A stretch of DNA of 64,000 bases from Paenibacillus sp. FSL R7-0345 (GTDB lineage: Bacteria; Bacillota; Bacilli; Paenibacillales; Paenibacillaceae), in contig NZ_CP152002.1 in NCBI RefSeq assembly GCF_038595055.1, positions 576,501 through 640,500 on the forward strand. Reading direction: 5' to 3'. Within the stretch, counting starts at the first letter, position 1. Every line of letters starts with the position of its first letter. Positions 52,369-62,241 of the stretch are shown piece by piece. Under the pieces are notes generated by a model, which searched no databases, was not told where the DNA came from, and saw only the letters and a list, made by a program, of their open reading frames with translations. The position numbers and the translations under genes were made by a program.

Positions 52369-53409
52369 CTATTTGTTTGCGGCTGTGACCGGGCTGCCCT
52401 CCTGCGACCGGGCGAGCTGCACATTGCCAAGAAAAGCAGAGACACGGCGCAGATACTCGCGCGGATGCTCGCGGAACAGCAGTTCATGATGACTGCCCTC
52501 AATAATCCAGGAATCGGAGTACGGGTTGCTCTGATTGGCTGCCAGCTCTTCGGCAATCGGGTAAGGCGCCTTGTCATCCTGTGTACCGTGCATGAACAGG
52601 ATCGGGAACGGATAATCCTCACTTTTTACTTTGGCGTAGGGAATCTGGTTCAGTCCGGTTCCGTTCAGTACAGGGAACAGCAGCTCCATAATTTCCAGGG
52701 ACGGCTGTCGCGGCAGATCGATATTCTGCTTGATATTATGATACAGCGTATCCGGCTCCAGCAGGAAGGTGCTGTCCAGAATCATCGCATCGACATCATC
52801 GGTAACCAGTCCGGCCTGAAGCGCAGTGCCTGCACCCATCGAGAAGCCCCAGACGACAATCTCCCTGGCTCCCCGCTCCTTGGCAAAATTAATGGCGCCG
52901 AGCAGCTGCTGGGACTCCTTTTTGCCTCCGGTAGCAATGTCCTTGTTAGTCTGGGAAGCGAAGCCGTAGTCAAACATGACAACGTTGAAGTTCAGGCTGT
53001 GCGCATAATGGGCCAGATCATACATCGGAACCCAGGTCTCCTCACGGTTGGCGCCATAGCCATGACTGAACACAATCGTTTTGGTGGCGCCCTCAGACGG
53101 AATATACCAGCCCTGCATCGTCCGGCTGCCATCCTGTGCCGGGAAATTCACATCCTCATATTCCAGCCCTTTGGCAATCATCGGTGTGGAATAGAGCGGA
53201 GCTACCGTGGGATTGGACAGCACCCAGGCGATATAGGCATGCAGTGCAATGAAGCAGAAGACAAAAAAGAAAAATACCGACAGCAGCAATGCCACAATAA
53301 TATGTTTGACGCGGATCATCCGCAGAGAAATCTGATGTGCTGCACCCGGGTTTTGCTTATCAGGCTTGTGCGGGACCGGCGAGCCGGAAGAGAGTGTTGC
53401 CAGATCCAT
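52369..53409 (-). CDS. Membrane-anchored alpha/beta hydrolase
   Basis: A 346-residue protein with an N-terminal cytoplasmic stretch of about 30 residues and one span (HIIVALLLSVFFFFVFCFIA, about 36-55). An extracellular hydrolase domain follows: FSHGYGANREETW, nucleophile WGFSMGAGTALQ (Ser about 193), FMHGTQDDKAPY (Asp) and GSHHELLF (His). It resembles BAAT/peptidase S9-like YqkD/YfhR hydrolases. The substrate is unknown. The ATG at 53409 follows AGGAG 8 nt upstream; the GTG at 53418 overlaps that site. Confidence 0.83.
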   Translation of the reverse strand: MDLATLSSGSPVPHKPDKQNPGAAHQISLRMIRVKHIIVALLLSVFFFFVFCFIALHAYIAWVLSNPTVAPLYSTPMIAKGLEYEDVNFPAQDGSRTMQGWYIPSEGATKTIVFSHGYGANREETWVPMYDLAHYAHSLNFNVVMFDYGFASQTNKDIATGGKKESQQLLGAINFAKERGAREIVVWGFSMGAGTALQAGLVTDDVDAMILDSTFLLEPDTLYHNIKQNIDLPRQPSLEIMELLFPVLNGTGLNQIPYAKVKSEDYPFPILFMHGTQDDKAPYPIAEELAANQSNPYSDSWIIEGSHHELLFREHPREYLRRVSAFLGNVQLARSQEGSPVTAANK

Positions 53410-53600
53410 AGTGTCCACTCCTAAAAGAATAATTCATATGTTTAATCGTAGGTTGATGACCTTGCAAAGTCAATGAATTAGCCGCTTTTGTAATGTAAAT
53501 GTAAACTGCGCCCCAGCCTTTTCCGGGTCCGTTATTATGCTGGACTTTCCTTGGACTTTTGCTCTAAGATAGAATTGGCTATGTAGAATATTGTAACCGG

Positions 53601-53617
53601 GTTTCATTTGATGAAAC
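53601..53617. promoter_or_regulatory. Candidate IclR operator upstream of its own gene
   Basis: GTTTCATTTGATGAAAC, a perfect 7-3-7 palindrome, ends 18 bp before the IclR start codon. A copy differing at one base lies before the aconitase gene (59728-59744). Confidence 0.65.
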
Positions 53618-53635
53618 AGGTAAGGGGAGAAGATC

Positions 53636-54379
53636 GTGGAGGACCGTAAACTGACTGTTCGCGCTGTAGAGAGAGCGCTGGATATATTGCTTTGCTTTAC
53701 CCAGGAGAGCGATTTGAGCCTGACGGAGATTGCCGGAAAGATCAGTCTGCATAAAAGTACAGTACACCGGCTGCTGACCACATTGGAGGAAAAAGGGTTC
53801 CTTCTGCGAAATGATGCGACGGATAAATACCGGCTGGGCATCCGGATCTGGGAGCTCTCCACCCACCTGCCGATACTGGATGAGCCTGCTGTGCTGCTGC
53901 TTCCGGCAATGGAGAGGCTGCGTGACCGGCTTGGTGAAACGGTCAGCCTGTATTTGCGGGATGATCTGGAGCGGGTGCGTATCCAGGCTGTACAGAGCCA
54001 TCAGGCTATCCGCCGTGTGGCGCAGATTGGCGCCCGGCTGCCGCTGTCGGTGGGCGCTTCCAGCAAAGTGCTTGCCGCCTATGCGCCGTCTGAGGTTCAG
54101 GTGCGCCTGCTGGCGGACCCGTCCTGGCCGGAGAGCGTCGACCGCAGTCTTTATCTGGAGCAGCTTAGAGAGATAGCGCGCTGCGGATATGCGACCAGCT
54201 TTGAGGAGCGGGAGTCCGGCGCGGCTGCAGTAGCAGTGCCGATTATCGGACGAAGCGGTAAAGTGGTAGCAGCCCTCTCCGTTTCAGGACCGGTCAGCCG
54301 GCTGTCCAGGGAGACGCTGGAGCAGTATGCGGTCATTCTGACGGAAAAGGCCGCAGAAATGGGTCTTATGATCGGTTAA
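53636..54379 (+). CDS. IclR-family transcriptional regulator
   Basis: A 247-residue regulator with an N-terminal winged helix (LTEIAGKISLHKSTVHRLLTTLEEKGFL, about residues 29-56) and a GAF-like IclR effector domain (about 80-245, with GARLPLSVGASSKVLAA and GYATSFEERESGAAAVAVPI). IclR proteins sense small organic acids and bind palindromes of about 15-17 bp. GTG start with AGGGGAG upstream. The palindrome just before the gene suggests autoregulation, and its match before aconitase suggests TCA-cycle control. Confidence 0.9.
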   Translation: MEDRKLTVRAVERALDILLCFTQESDLSLTEIAGKISLHKSTVHRLLTTLEEKGFLLRNDATDKYRLGIRIWELSTHLPILDEPAVLLLPAMERLRDRLGETVSLYLRDDLERVRIQAVQSHQAIRRVAQIGARLPLSVGASSKVLAAYAPSEVQVRLLADPSWPESVDRSLYLEQLREIARCGYATSFEERESGAAAVAVPIIGRSGKVVAALSVSGPVSRLSRETLEQYAVILTEKAAEMGLMIG

Positions 54380-54537
54380 CCGGTAAAATGCGCCGCCAGG
54401 CGGAAATTACCGTTATGAAAGCGATTAATTGGGTTAAATAAAAGTAAAGCTAAGGTAAAAACGGAGTTAAATGGAAATGTAAGGAAATCTGTATTTGCCA
54501 TTCTCCCGGTTTCTAATATTTTTATAGTAAATGAAAA

Positions 54538-54566
54538 TTGTACCTCCGCCCAAAATGAACTATTAT
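54538..54566 (+). promoter_or_regulatory. Promoter of the GAF-LuxR regulator gene
   Basis: TTGTAC, a 17-bp spacer and TATTAT, about 85 bp before the start codon. Confidence 0.5.
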
Positions 54567-54652
54567 AAAAAACTATATATGGAAAGTGGGGAAGTGGCGA
54601 TTTTTTTGGCACATCATAAGTTTTTTAATCATTCCGGGCATGGGGGGATTCT

Positions 54653-56863
54653 ATGGATACGGAAGTACCCGATTCTTTAATGAAGGAAATTCAGGAGCTT
54701 CAGGATACGTTCGGGGCTGCGATGGATCAGGCCATTGTGCTCACTGACCTGGAGGGGCGCATGATCACCCGGCCAACCATCCCCGGCATACACTACAAGG
54801 AAATGCTCAATGCATTGGAGGGCTCCTTCCCGACTCATAGCCAGGTATTGCAGCGGCTGGGCGGACTGTCCGATCCGGCTGTGATGGAATGGGTTCCGGG
54901 CCTTAAGTACGTGGTTACTCCGCTGGCTGCAGGATACGACCGGGTATATTATTTATGGATAGGGCTTTATATGGAGCAGGAGACCCGGGGACAGGTGGCT
55001 GCCCTATTTAAGGAACGGATGGGTGAGCATCCCGCTTATGAGCAGTTGCAGGCCGGCCTCATTGAACTGCCGGAACTCAGCCGGGAGCGGATCGCAGAGA
55101 TCAGGGGGAGTATTTCAGCACTTGGCAGCATTATGTGTAAGCTGTTGGCCAACTGGGTGCTGAAGCCGCATAAAGAACATAACAGCAAGCTTTTTACTAT
55201 GCTTCTGAAGCGGCTGGAAGCGGATTTCCTGGATATTGAAGCGGTTCTTCGCCTGCTGGCAGAGATGACAGAGGGCGATGTATATGCCTTTGCCCTGGAA
55301 ACGGATGAGGGGAATTTCCAAGTGGCCCATGCTGCCGGCCGGGAGGCACACCTGCTGCTGAATGCTGCCTTTCAACAGGGGGAGGGCTTTTTAGGTCAGG
55401 CTGTACTCGGAAAAGAGCCCCGGCATTGGCAGGCGGTATCCAAAGATCCGCGGGTACAGTTTTTTACCAGGCTCGGGTTTCCGGCACCGGATTATTTATC
55501 CTGTTATCCGGTGAAGATCGACAATGTTCAGCGGGGGTTACTGCTTGCTGCCGGGGGAAGCCGCCAGGAGGGCAGCGGAGAACAACAGGAGCAGATGATA
55601 GCTTCACTGCTGGGCATATCCCTGCGCGGAGAACTGCTGCTGCGCAGAGCACAGCTGGGTATAGAAGGGACTCTGCGGCTTAAGGAAGCTGTAGGACAGC
55701 TCCAGAATGCCGGATCCCTGCAGGAGCTGGGGACGATGCTGCTTGATATCGTGATGGGTCTGCCCTTTCCGCTCTCTTCAGTGCTGGTGCATTTCCAGAC
55801 CGGGGAGCATGCTGCTCATACATACTATGCGAGAGGCTGGGCTCCGGAATCAGAGGATTATTACGTAAAGGATCTGGAGGGACGTTATTCCCGGCAGTCT
55901 TTTTTGTCTTCAGCCATAATCCGTGAGGTTGGCGGCACGCAGATTCTGCTGGAGTGTCCGTTACTGTCCGGAAATGAATTCAAAGGCGTTCTTTCCGTCG
56001 GCTTCAGACGGCGCGGGGAAGCTGAATTATGGATAACCCAGCTGGAAACTATCGCAGGGCTGGCCGGAGCAGCCATCCGGCTGATCGAAAGAGACAGCAG
56101 GTGCTCGAAGCAGTCCGAAATGTTTTTGGCTAACTTCCGCGATTTTCTTCAAGTTAATAATACCCAGCTTTATTATCTTTCCCTGGATGCCGCTGAGCTG
56201 ATCCGTGAATTTGCCCGTTACCTGGAACGTCCGGAGGCTGAGGCCGAATTGCTGAGGCGCGCCTGTCTGCTGGCGCCGTTCCGCAGTGATCTTTTGGGTG
56301 TATATGGTTTCCTCAACAGGGAGATTGAGCTGCTGGAGAAGGTGGACAAGCTTAGGTTTCAACACTTGGCGGCGGATAAGCCGGCTCTTTCATTTCCGGC
56401 TGAATTGCTTGTACTTGTTCTTCAGCATATGAGCAGTCTGGCGGACCGCAGCCAGCTTGCCGGCCAGCCGCAGAAGTGGATTGATCCGGCCCGGTTCATC
56501 ATGGAGCCTGAGGCGGCAGCTGCGGTTGAGGAGAAACTGCTGTCCTCCTTTCGGCTGTTTCAGCAGAGCCGTACCCATTCTCGTCCTAAAAAACGGGTAA
56601 TCAGCGGATCGCGCCTGCTGGACAATGCTGCACTGACGCTCCCAAAAGAAGAATGGGGGATCTCACCGCGTGAGGAAGAAGTGCTTGAGCTGATTGTACA
56701 GGGTAAGACGAACAAGGAGATTGCCGGCGCCCTGTTTATCAGTGAGCATACCGTCAAAAACCATCTGAGCCGCATCTTCAATAAAATGAATGTGACTGAC
56801 CGTTCGCAGATTATCGCTCTCATTTATAAACGGATTCTGAATTCGGAACGGATTGAAATTTAA
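54653..56863 (+). CDS. LuxR-type regulator with PocR-like and GAF domains
   Basis: A 736-residue cytoplasmic regulator. Residues 1 to about 160 resemble a PocR-type ligand-binding domain (DQAIVLTDLEGRMITRPT). Two GAF-like regions occupy about 180-345 and 355-485, a helical region follows, and the C-terminus is a LuxR/FixJ helix-turn-helix (SPREEEVLELIVQGKTNKEI through SEHTVKNHLSRIF, about 668-705). No receiver domain is present, so it probably responds directly to a ligand. Single gene with its own promoter and terminator, between the IclR and aconitase genes. Targets are unknown. Confidence 0.8.
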   Translation: MDTEVPDSLMKEIQELQDTFGAAMDQAIVLTDLEGRMITRPTIPGIHYKEMLNALEGSFPTHSQVLQRLGGLSDPAVMEWVPGLKYVVTPLAAGYDRVYYLWIGLYMEQETRGQVAALFKERMGEHPAYEQLQAGLIELPELSRERIAEIRGSISALGSIMCKLLANWVLKPHKEHNSKLFTMLLKRLEADFLDIEAVLRLLAEMTEGDVYAFALETDEGNFQVAHAAGREAHLLLNAAFQQGEGFLGQAVLGKEPRHWQAVSKDPRVQFFTRLGFPAPDYLSCYPVKIDNVQRGLLLAAGGSRQEGSGEQQEQMIASLLGISLRGELLLRRAQLGIEGTLRLKEAVGQLQNAGSLQELGTMLLDIVMGLPFPLSSVLVHFQTGEHAAHTYYARGWAPESEDYYVKDLEGRYSRQSFLSSAIIREVGGTQILLECPLLSGNEFKGVLSVGFRRRGEAELWITQLETIAGLAGAAIRLIERDSRCSKQSEMFLANFRDFLQVNNTQLYYLSLDAAELIREFARYLERPEAEAELLRRACLLAPFRSDLLGVYGFLNREIELLEKVDKLRFQHLAADKPALSFPAELLVLVLQHMSSLADRSQLAGQPQKWIDPARFIMEPEAAAAVEEKLLSSFRLFQQSRTHSRPKKRVISGSRLLDNAALTLPKEEWGISPREEEVLELIVQGKTNKEIAGALFISEHTVKNHLSRIFNKMNVTDRSQIIALIYKRILNSERIEI

Positions 56864-56865
56864 AT

Positions 56866-56910
56866 AATAAACAGCCCCCGGTGCTCCTGAAGAGCGCCGG
56901 GGGCTGTTTG
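56866..56910 (+). terminator. Terminator of the GAF-LuxR regulator gene
   Basis: AACAGCCCCCGG and CCGGGGGCTGTT form a perfect 12-bp stem with a 15-nt loop. Confidence 0.82.
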
Positions 56911-56926
56911 TTATTCAAAATATTAG

Positions 56927-56960
56927 AAACGGCTTCCCCGTAGGACGGCGAAGCCGTTTT
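56927..56960 (-). terminator. Aconitase terminator
   Basis: AAACGGCTTC and GAAGCCGTTT form a 10-bp stem with an inner CCCCGT/ACGGCG-like pairing just after the minus-strand gene. Confidence 0.7.
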
Positions 56961-56968
56961 CTACTTGT

Positions 56969-59713
56969 TTATTCTACAGGCAAAGCGTTTTCTGAGGCAG
57001 TAGCATCAGCCAGCATCTGGCGGAGTACAGTCTGCAGAATACCGCCGTTGCGGTAGTAATCAATATCGACAGTGCTATCCAGGCGGGCGATAACCGGGAA
57101 TTCAAACTGTGTGCCGTCTTCACGGGTGGCTGTAACGGTCAGCTCCTGACCCGGAAGCACATAGTTATCGAGACCGGTGATGTTGAAGGTCTCGCGTCCG
57201 GTCAGTCCCATGCTGCTCCAGCCGTGACCTTCCTGGAACTGCAGCGGCAGTACGCCCATGCCGACCAGATTGCTGCGGTGAATCCGCTCGAAGCTCTCGG
57301 CGATAACCGCCTTGACGCCCAGCAGCAGGGTACCTTTGGCTGCCCAGTCGCGCGAGCTGCCTGTGCCGTATTCCTTGCCGGCAATAACGACCAGGTTCTG
57401 GCCGGCCGACTGGTACAGCATGGAAGCATCGTAGATGGACATGACTTCTTCGCTTGGCAGGAAGGTAGTCACGCCGCCCTCCGTTCCCGGAGCAACAGCA
57501 TTACGGATACGGATGTTGGCGAAAGTACCGCGCATCATCACTTCATGGTTCCCGCGGCGTGAGCCGTAGGAGTTGAAGTCAGCGCGTTCCACACCGTGGC
57601 TGCGCAGGTATTCCCCGGCAGGGCCGGATGTGGAGATGTTGCCCGCCGGCGAAATATGGTCCGTGGTGACGGAATCGCCCAGCAGCGCCAGTACGCGAGC
57701 ATTAGTAACGTCTTTAATATCGCCGACGCCGTCAGCAAGATTCTCGAAGAACGGAGGATTCTGAATATAGGTGGAATTGTCATCCCACTCATACAGCTCG
57801 CCTTCAGGTACAGGGATCGCGTTCCAACGTTCATTGGCGGTGAACACATTCTCGTATTTGCGGCGGAACATCTCTGGACTCAGCGACAGTCCGATCGCCT
57901 CGCGGATCTCGGCAGTTGTCGGCCAGATGTCCTTCAGGAAGACCGGCTCACCCTGCGGATCATAGCCAAGCGGCTCTGTCTGCAGGTCAATGTTAACTGT
58001 ACCGGCCAGGGCGTAAGCCACAACGAGCGGCGGTGAAGCCAGATAGTTGGCTTTGACCTGGGCATGCACGCGGCCTTCAAAGTTACGGTTACCGGATATA
58101 ACAGCGGCTACAGTCATATCATTGTCAGTAATAGCCTGGCTGACTTCATCCGGAAGCGGACCTGAGTTACCGATACAGGTAGCGCAGCCGTATCCGGCCA
58201 GATAGAAGCCGAGTGCTTCCAGCGGCTTCAGCAGATCAGCCTTCTCCAGGTACTCGGTAACGACGAGGGAGCCCGGGGTCAAGCTGCTTTTTACATAACC
58301 CGGCTTGGTCAGTCCGCGCTCTACAGCCTTCTTGGCAAGCAGCCCGGCACCGAGCATAACGCTTGGGTTAGAGGTGTTCGTACAGCTGGTAATTGCGGCA
58401 ATAACAACAGCTCCTGTACCCATCTTGCTGGTGGTTCCGTTCTTATGCTGCACTTCTACCACTTCAGCGATTTTCTGATCGCTGAGGCCGTAGCCGCCTT
58501 TATCAACAGGTGTACGGACGATCCCTTCAAAATTCTCCTTCATGTGCGTCAGCTCAACACGGTCCTGCGGACGTTTAGGTCCTGCCAGGGAAGGTACAAC
58601 GGATGCCAGATCAAGCTCGATTACATCGCTGAACTGCGGATCTGGAGTATCGGCAGTACGGAACATACCCTGTGCTTTATAGTAATCTCCGACCAGCTCA
58701 ACCAGCTCATCCGGGCGTCCGGTGCTGCGCAGGTAAGCCAGAGTCTCTTCGTCTACAGGGAAGAAGCCGATGGTTGCCCCGTATTCAGGAGCCATGTTAG
58801 CGACAGTAGCGCGGTCAGCCAGACTGATATTAGCAAGGCCCGGGCCGTAGAATTCGACAAATTTGCCGACAACACCCTTCTTCCGCAGCATCTCGGTAAC
58901 AGTCAGTGCGAGGTCAGTTGCCGTAGCACCCTCCACCAGGCTGCCGGTAAGCTTGAAGCCTACAACCTCTGGGGTAACAAAATACAGCGGCTGTCCCAGC
59001 ATTCCTGCTTCAGCTTCAATTCCGCCGACACCCCAGCCGACAACGCCAAGCCCGTTGATCATGGTGGTGTGGGAGTCTGTTCCGACAAGGGAATCCGGAT
59101 AAACTACAGTTTCCCCGTCAATGGTCTTGGTAGCTGCTACGGAGGCCAGATACTCAAGATTAACCTGATGGACAATCCCGGTCGCCGGAGGTACGGCGCG
59201 GAAGTTGTTGAATGCAGTCTGCGCCCAGCGCAGGAAGCGGTAGCGCTCCTCATTGCGTTCAAATTCGACGTTCATATTATATTCGAGTGCATCAGCTGTG
59301 CCGAATGCATCAACCATGACGGAATGGTCAATAACAAGATCTACAGGAACCAGCGGGTTAATCTTCTTCGGATCTCCGCCGGCCTTCTTGACGGTATCGC
59401 GCATAGCTGCCAGGTCGACTACCACCGGTACGCCGGTGAAATCCTGCAGCACGATACGTGCCGGAATAAACGGAATTTCCTTGTTGCGGTCAATGCCGCC
59501 GGACCAGCCGGCCAGCTGCTTTACATGATCTTCCGTGATCGCACGCCCGTCATACTGGCGGACAGCAGCCTCCAGCAGCACTTTGATGGAAAAAGGCAGG
59601 GAGGAAATGTCGCCCACACCTTGTTGTTCGAGAGAATTCAGATCATAGTAGCGGTAAGTTTTGCCGCCTGATTCCAGATTCTTAGACAGCGAAAAATGAT
59701 CCTTGCTTGGCAT
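56969..59713 (-). CDS. acnA: Aconitate hydratase
   Basis: A 914-residue TCA-cycle enzyme (citrate to isocitrate), close in length to B. subtilis CitB (about 909). The [4Fe-4S] ligands are in [15 protein letters not shown] (about residue 450) and [17 protein letters not shown] (two Cys, about 517-520). The C-terminal swivel domain has [17 protein letters not shown] and [19 protein letters not shown]. Bacillus aconitases also bind iron-responsive RNA, which may hold here. ATG at 59713 with GGAGG 6 nt upstream. The IclR-type palindrome lies 15-31 bp upstream of the start, a position suited to repression. In B. subtilis the gene is instead controlled by CcpC and CodY. Confidence 0.96.
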   Translation of the reverse strand: MPSKDHFSLSKNLESGGKTYRYYDLNSLEQQGVGDISSLPFSIKVLLEAAVRQYDGRAITEDHVKQLAGWSGGIDRNKEIPFIPARIVLQDFTGVPVVVDLAAMRDTVKKAGGDPKKINPLVPVDLVIDHSVMVDAFGTADALEYNMNVEFERNEERYRFLRWAQTAFNNFRAVPPATGIVHQVNLEYLASVAATKTIDGETVVYPDSLVGTDSHTTMINGLGVVGWGVGGIEAEAGMLGQPLYFVTPEVVGFKLTGSLVEGATATDLALTVTEMLRKKGVVGKFVEFYGPGLANISLADRATVANMAPEYGATIGFFPVDEETLAYLRSTGRPDELVELVGDYYKAQGMFRTADTPDPQFSDVIELDLASVVPSLAGPKRPQDRVELTHMKENFEGIVRTPVDKGGYGLSDQKIAEVVEVQHKNGTTSKMGTGAVVIAAITSCTNTSNPSVMLGAGLLAKKAVERGLTKPGYVKSSLTPGSLVVTEYLEKADLLKPLEALGFYLAGYGCATCIGNSGPLPDEVSQAITDNDMTVAAVISGNRNFEGRVHAQVKANYLASPPLVVAYALAGTVNIDLQTEPLGYDPQGEPVFLKDIWPTTAEIREAIGLSLSPEMFRRKYENVFTANERWNAIPVPEGELYEWDDNSTYIQNPPFFENLADGVGDIKDVTNARVLALLGDSVTTDHISPAGNISTSGPAGEYLRSHGVERADFNSYGSRRGNHEVMMRGTFANIRIRNAVAPGTEGGVTTFLPSEEVMSIYDASMLYQSAGQNLVVIAGKEYGTGSSRDWAAKGTLLLGVKAVIAESFERIHRSNLVGMGVLPLQFQEGHGWSSMGLTGRETFNITGLDNYVLPGQELTVTATREDGTQFEFPVIARLDSTVDIDYYRNGGILQTVLRQMLADATASENALPVE

Positions 59714-59727
59714 ATATGCGCCTCCTT

Positions 59728-59744
59728 GTTTCATCTGATGAAAC
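59728..59744. promoter_or_regulatory. Candidate IclR operator upstream of aconitase
   Basis: GTTTCATCTGATGAAAC, a perfect 7-3-7 palindrome, differs by one central base from the site before the IclR gene. The 332-bp divergent gap to the amidase gene shows no other clear element. Confidence 0.65.
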
Positions 59745-60045
59745 TACATTTCAAATTTCGTATAATTAAAGTATAACGGTTACATAGATGAGAGTAAAGT
59801 TTTTTTTGCTGTTTAATTCGCCCAGTTTAGCCAGAGCTGCCGCTTATTTTGCCTGTCTGCAGCAGGTATTTTTTGTACACTATAACGGGATTCCGCCTGT
59901 CATTGCAAACCGGCCATGCGGCGGGAATGGTACGCCGTCTCTCGGCCGGCCTCTTTTCCCTCCTCCATACTGTTTCTGCCTGTATAGCAGCTCCTTTTCG
60001 CTCATATACATAGGACAGCAGCCAAACAGGGGAGGCGGGTATGAG

Positions 60046-61074
60046 ATGGAGCAGGAATGGAAAAAAAGTCTTTATGCTTACGTGGATCTGTTGAATAAAG
60101 GACGGGTGGCTCCGGGATATGCGCAGGGGCGGGACACGGTCAAGGATGCCCGTTTTCACAAAATGCAGGTTGAGCGTTCGCAGCGGATTGCGAAGTGGTA
60201 TGAACGGCGCAGCATTACGCCGCTGCGCGGTGAGACCGGAGTACGGACGCTTCGGACCGTGCGCCAGAACCCCGGTGAGATTGTAGCCGATGTGGCTCTG
60301 CACAGTGCGCTTTATTATGAGAAGGGCGGGATTACGCACCGCGAGGACAAGATTGAATCCGAACGTCTGACCTTTGTGCGGGCCGGGAAAGGCTGGGAGA
60401 TCGTGAACATTGAGCGCAGCGTGCCTGAACGCAGTTCCCTGCGCAGGGCGGCTGAGGCAGAGCCGGCGCTGCGGCTGTCCAAATGGGGCGAGGTGCTGCA
60501 GGCGCCGCAGCCTTCACAGCCGCTGCTAAACCGCAACATCCTGCGCGGGACCGCCGGCGCAAGAGAGGTGCGGTACCGCCGCGAGGAGGCGGCTGCCTAT
60601 GCCGACCGCTGGTGGAAGGACGGCAACCCGGAGTTTGAGATTTTTGAGGTGGACTGCACCAATTATGTCTCCCAATGTCTCTTTGCAGGGGGAGCACCGA
60701 TCAACTATACTGGTAAAAGAGAAACGGGCTGGTGGTACAAAGGCTATAACGGAGCGCAGGAATGGTGGAGCTTCAGCTGGGCAGTGTCAGACAGTCTGGA
60801 ACGGTTTCTGGGCGGCCAGCGCGCAAGCGGGCTCCGCGCTGAAGCCGTGGAGCGTCCGGACCAGCTGAGCCTGGGGGATGTCATCCAGTATGACTGGGAC
60901 GGCAACGGCCATTACCAGCACAGCACGATTGTTACCGCTTTTGATGCGGAAGGAATGCCGCTGGTGAATGCCCGGACGGTCTCAAGCCGCCACCGGTATT
61001 GGGATTATCGTGATTCCTATGCATGGACCGACAGAACGGCCTACCGTTTTTTTCATATTAATGACTACTTATAA
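60046..61074 (+). CDS. Amidase-domain (Amidase_6) protein
   Basis: A 342-residue protein. The C-terminal 170 residues form a putative amidase domain with the catalytic Cys in VDCTNYVSQCLFAGG (about residue 208) and a His in GHYQHSTIVTAF (about 290), in the NlpC/CHAP-like cysteine amidase superfamily. The N-terminal part is helical and basic and looks like an import-type NTF2-like or binding domain. No signal peptide precedes it at the ATG at 60046 (GGGGAGG about 10 nt upstream); an in-frame extension to 59788 is possible but not domain-like. B. subtilis YhbB, a related protein, is spore-associated; a role in spore or wall metabolism is inference. Confidence 0.78.
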   Translation: MEQEWKKSLYAYVDLLNKGRVAPGYAQGRDTVKDARFHKMQVERSQRIAKWYERRSITPLRGETGVRTLRTVRQNPGEIVADVALHSALYYEKGGITHREDKIESERLTFVRAGKGWEIVNIERSVPERSSLRRAAEAEPALRLSKWGEVLQAPQPSQPLLNRNILRGTAGAREVRYRREEAAAYADRWWKDGNPEFEIFEVDCTNYVSQCLFAGGAPINYTGKRETGWWYKGYNGAQEWWSFSWAVSDSLERFLGGQRASGLRAEAVERPDQLSLGDVIQYDWDGNGHYQHSTIVTAFDAEGMPLVNARTVSSRHRYWDYRDSYAWTDRTAYRFFHINDYL

Positions 61075-61093
61075 TTCAGAAAGAGGTTAGGGC

Positions 61094-62185
61094 ATGGGGA
61101 ACACGAAATGTACCGTAGGACTGGTGTACGGGGGCAAATCCGGGGAGCACGAGGTATCGCTGCAGACCGCATTTGCGGTCATGAACGCTTTTGACTACGA
61201 TAAATATGAAATTATTCCATTCTATATTTCCAAGCAGGGGCTGTGGAAGGTCGGTGAGACCCTCGGCGCCCCATACGGCAAGATTGAGCAGCTGAAGCTG
61301 GAGGGACCGTCGGGAGACATGGGCATGGCCCTGAACACGGTGTTCAGCGGACTGAGCGGGGAAGAGAAGATTGTCGATGTCATGTTCCCGCTGCTGCATG
61401 GCACGAACGGGGAGGACGGCACCATTCAGGGGCTGTTCGAAATGGCTAATGTTCCTTACATCGGTGCAGGCGTTCTGGCGTCTGCGGCAGGCATGGATAA
61501 GGTAGTAATGAAGAAGCTGTTTGATGAAGCAGGACTTGAACAGTGCAAGTATTGTTATTTCAGCGCCTCTGCCTGGAAGCGCAAAAGCCACGAGCTGATC
61601 GTCGGTGTGGAAGACCGGCTAGGCTATCCGGTGTTTGTAAAGCCGGCTAATCTCGGGTCAAGTGTAGGCATCTCCAAAGCCGTTGATAAGGAAAGCCTCA
61701 TCAAAGCTGTGGAATTTGCCCTCAAATACGATACCAAGGTTATCGTTGAGGAGTTTGTGGATGCCCGTGAGGTGGAGGTAGCCGTATTGGGTAATGAAGA
61801 GCCTGAGGCTTCGGTTCCGGGTGAAATCGTCTCCTCCGGTGAATATTATGACTATGCGGCCAAGTATATCGACGGTAAATCGCAGATGCTGATTCCTGCA
61901 CCGCTTGACCCTGAGGTGGCCGACAGTCTGCGTGAAGCGGCGCTCCAGGCTTTCCGGGCGATTGAAGGAAGCGGAATTACCCGGGCAGATTTCTTCCTGC
62001 GGAAGTCCGACGGTAAAATTTTGATCAATGAAGTGAATACAATGCCCGGCTTCACGCCTTTCAGCATGTATCCGCTGCTGTGGCGCGAGACCGGTGTATC
62101 TTACCAGACGCTGCTGGACCGTATGGTTGAGCTGGCGCTGGAGCGGTATCAGTTCAGACAGAGCCTCAAATACGATAACGAATAA
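61094..62185 (+). CDS. ddl: D-alanine--D-alanine ligase
   Basis: A 363-residue ATP-grasp enzyme making D-Ala-D-Ala for peptidoglycan. VGLVYGGKSGEHEVSLQTA is the N-terminal signature, LLHGTNGEDGTIQGLFEM the first ligand loop, SGEYYDYAAKYI the omega-loop of D-Ala-D-Ala (not D-lactate) ligases, and RADFFLRKSDGKILINEVNTMPGFT the C-terminal Mg-ATP site. The start is ATG 19 bp after the amidase gene, so both may be cotranscribed. Confidence 0.95.
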   Translation: MGNTKCTVGLVYGGKSGEHEVSLQTAFAVMNAFDYDKYEIIPFYISKQGLWKVGETLGAPYGKIEQLKLEGPSGDMGMALNTVFSGLSGEEKIVDVMFPLLHGTNGEDGTIQGLFEMANVPYIGAGVLASAAGMDKVVMKKLFDEAGLEQCKYCYFSASAWKRKSHELIVGVEDRLGYPVFVKPANLGSSVGISKAVDKESLIKAVEFALKYDTKVIVEEFVDAREVEVAVLGNEEPEASVPGEIVSSGEYYDYAAKYIDGKSQMLIPAPLDPEVADSLREAALQAFRAIEGSGITRADFFLRKSDGKILINEVNTMPGFTPFSMYPLLWRETGVSYQTLLDRMVELALERYQFRQSLKYDNE

Positions 62186-62241
62186 TACTTAAATAAGCGA
62201 AGCGGCGGAGGCAATCCGGCCGGGAAGGAGAATCGAATAGC

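Noticed and set aside
50977..53424. Long plus-strand open frame (815 codons)
   Set aside because: It lies antisense to the well-supported fused SOD and hydrolase genes, has no domain-like features and reads as a low-quality translation; it arises from codon bias on the opposite strand.
58445..59671. Open frame of 408 codons opposite aconitase
   Set aside because: Antisense to a highly conserved gene, with no ribosome binding site or recognisable motif.
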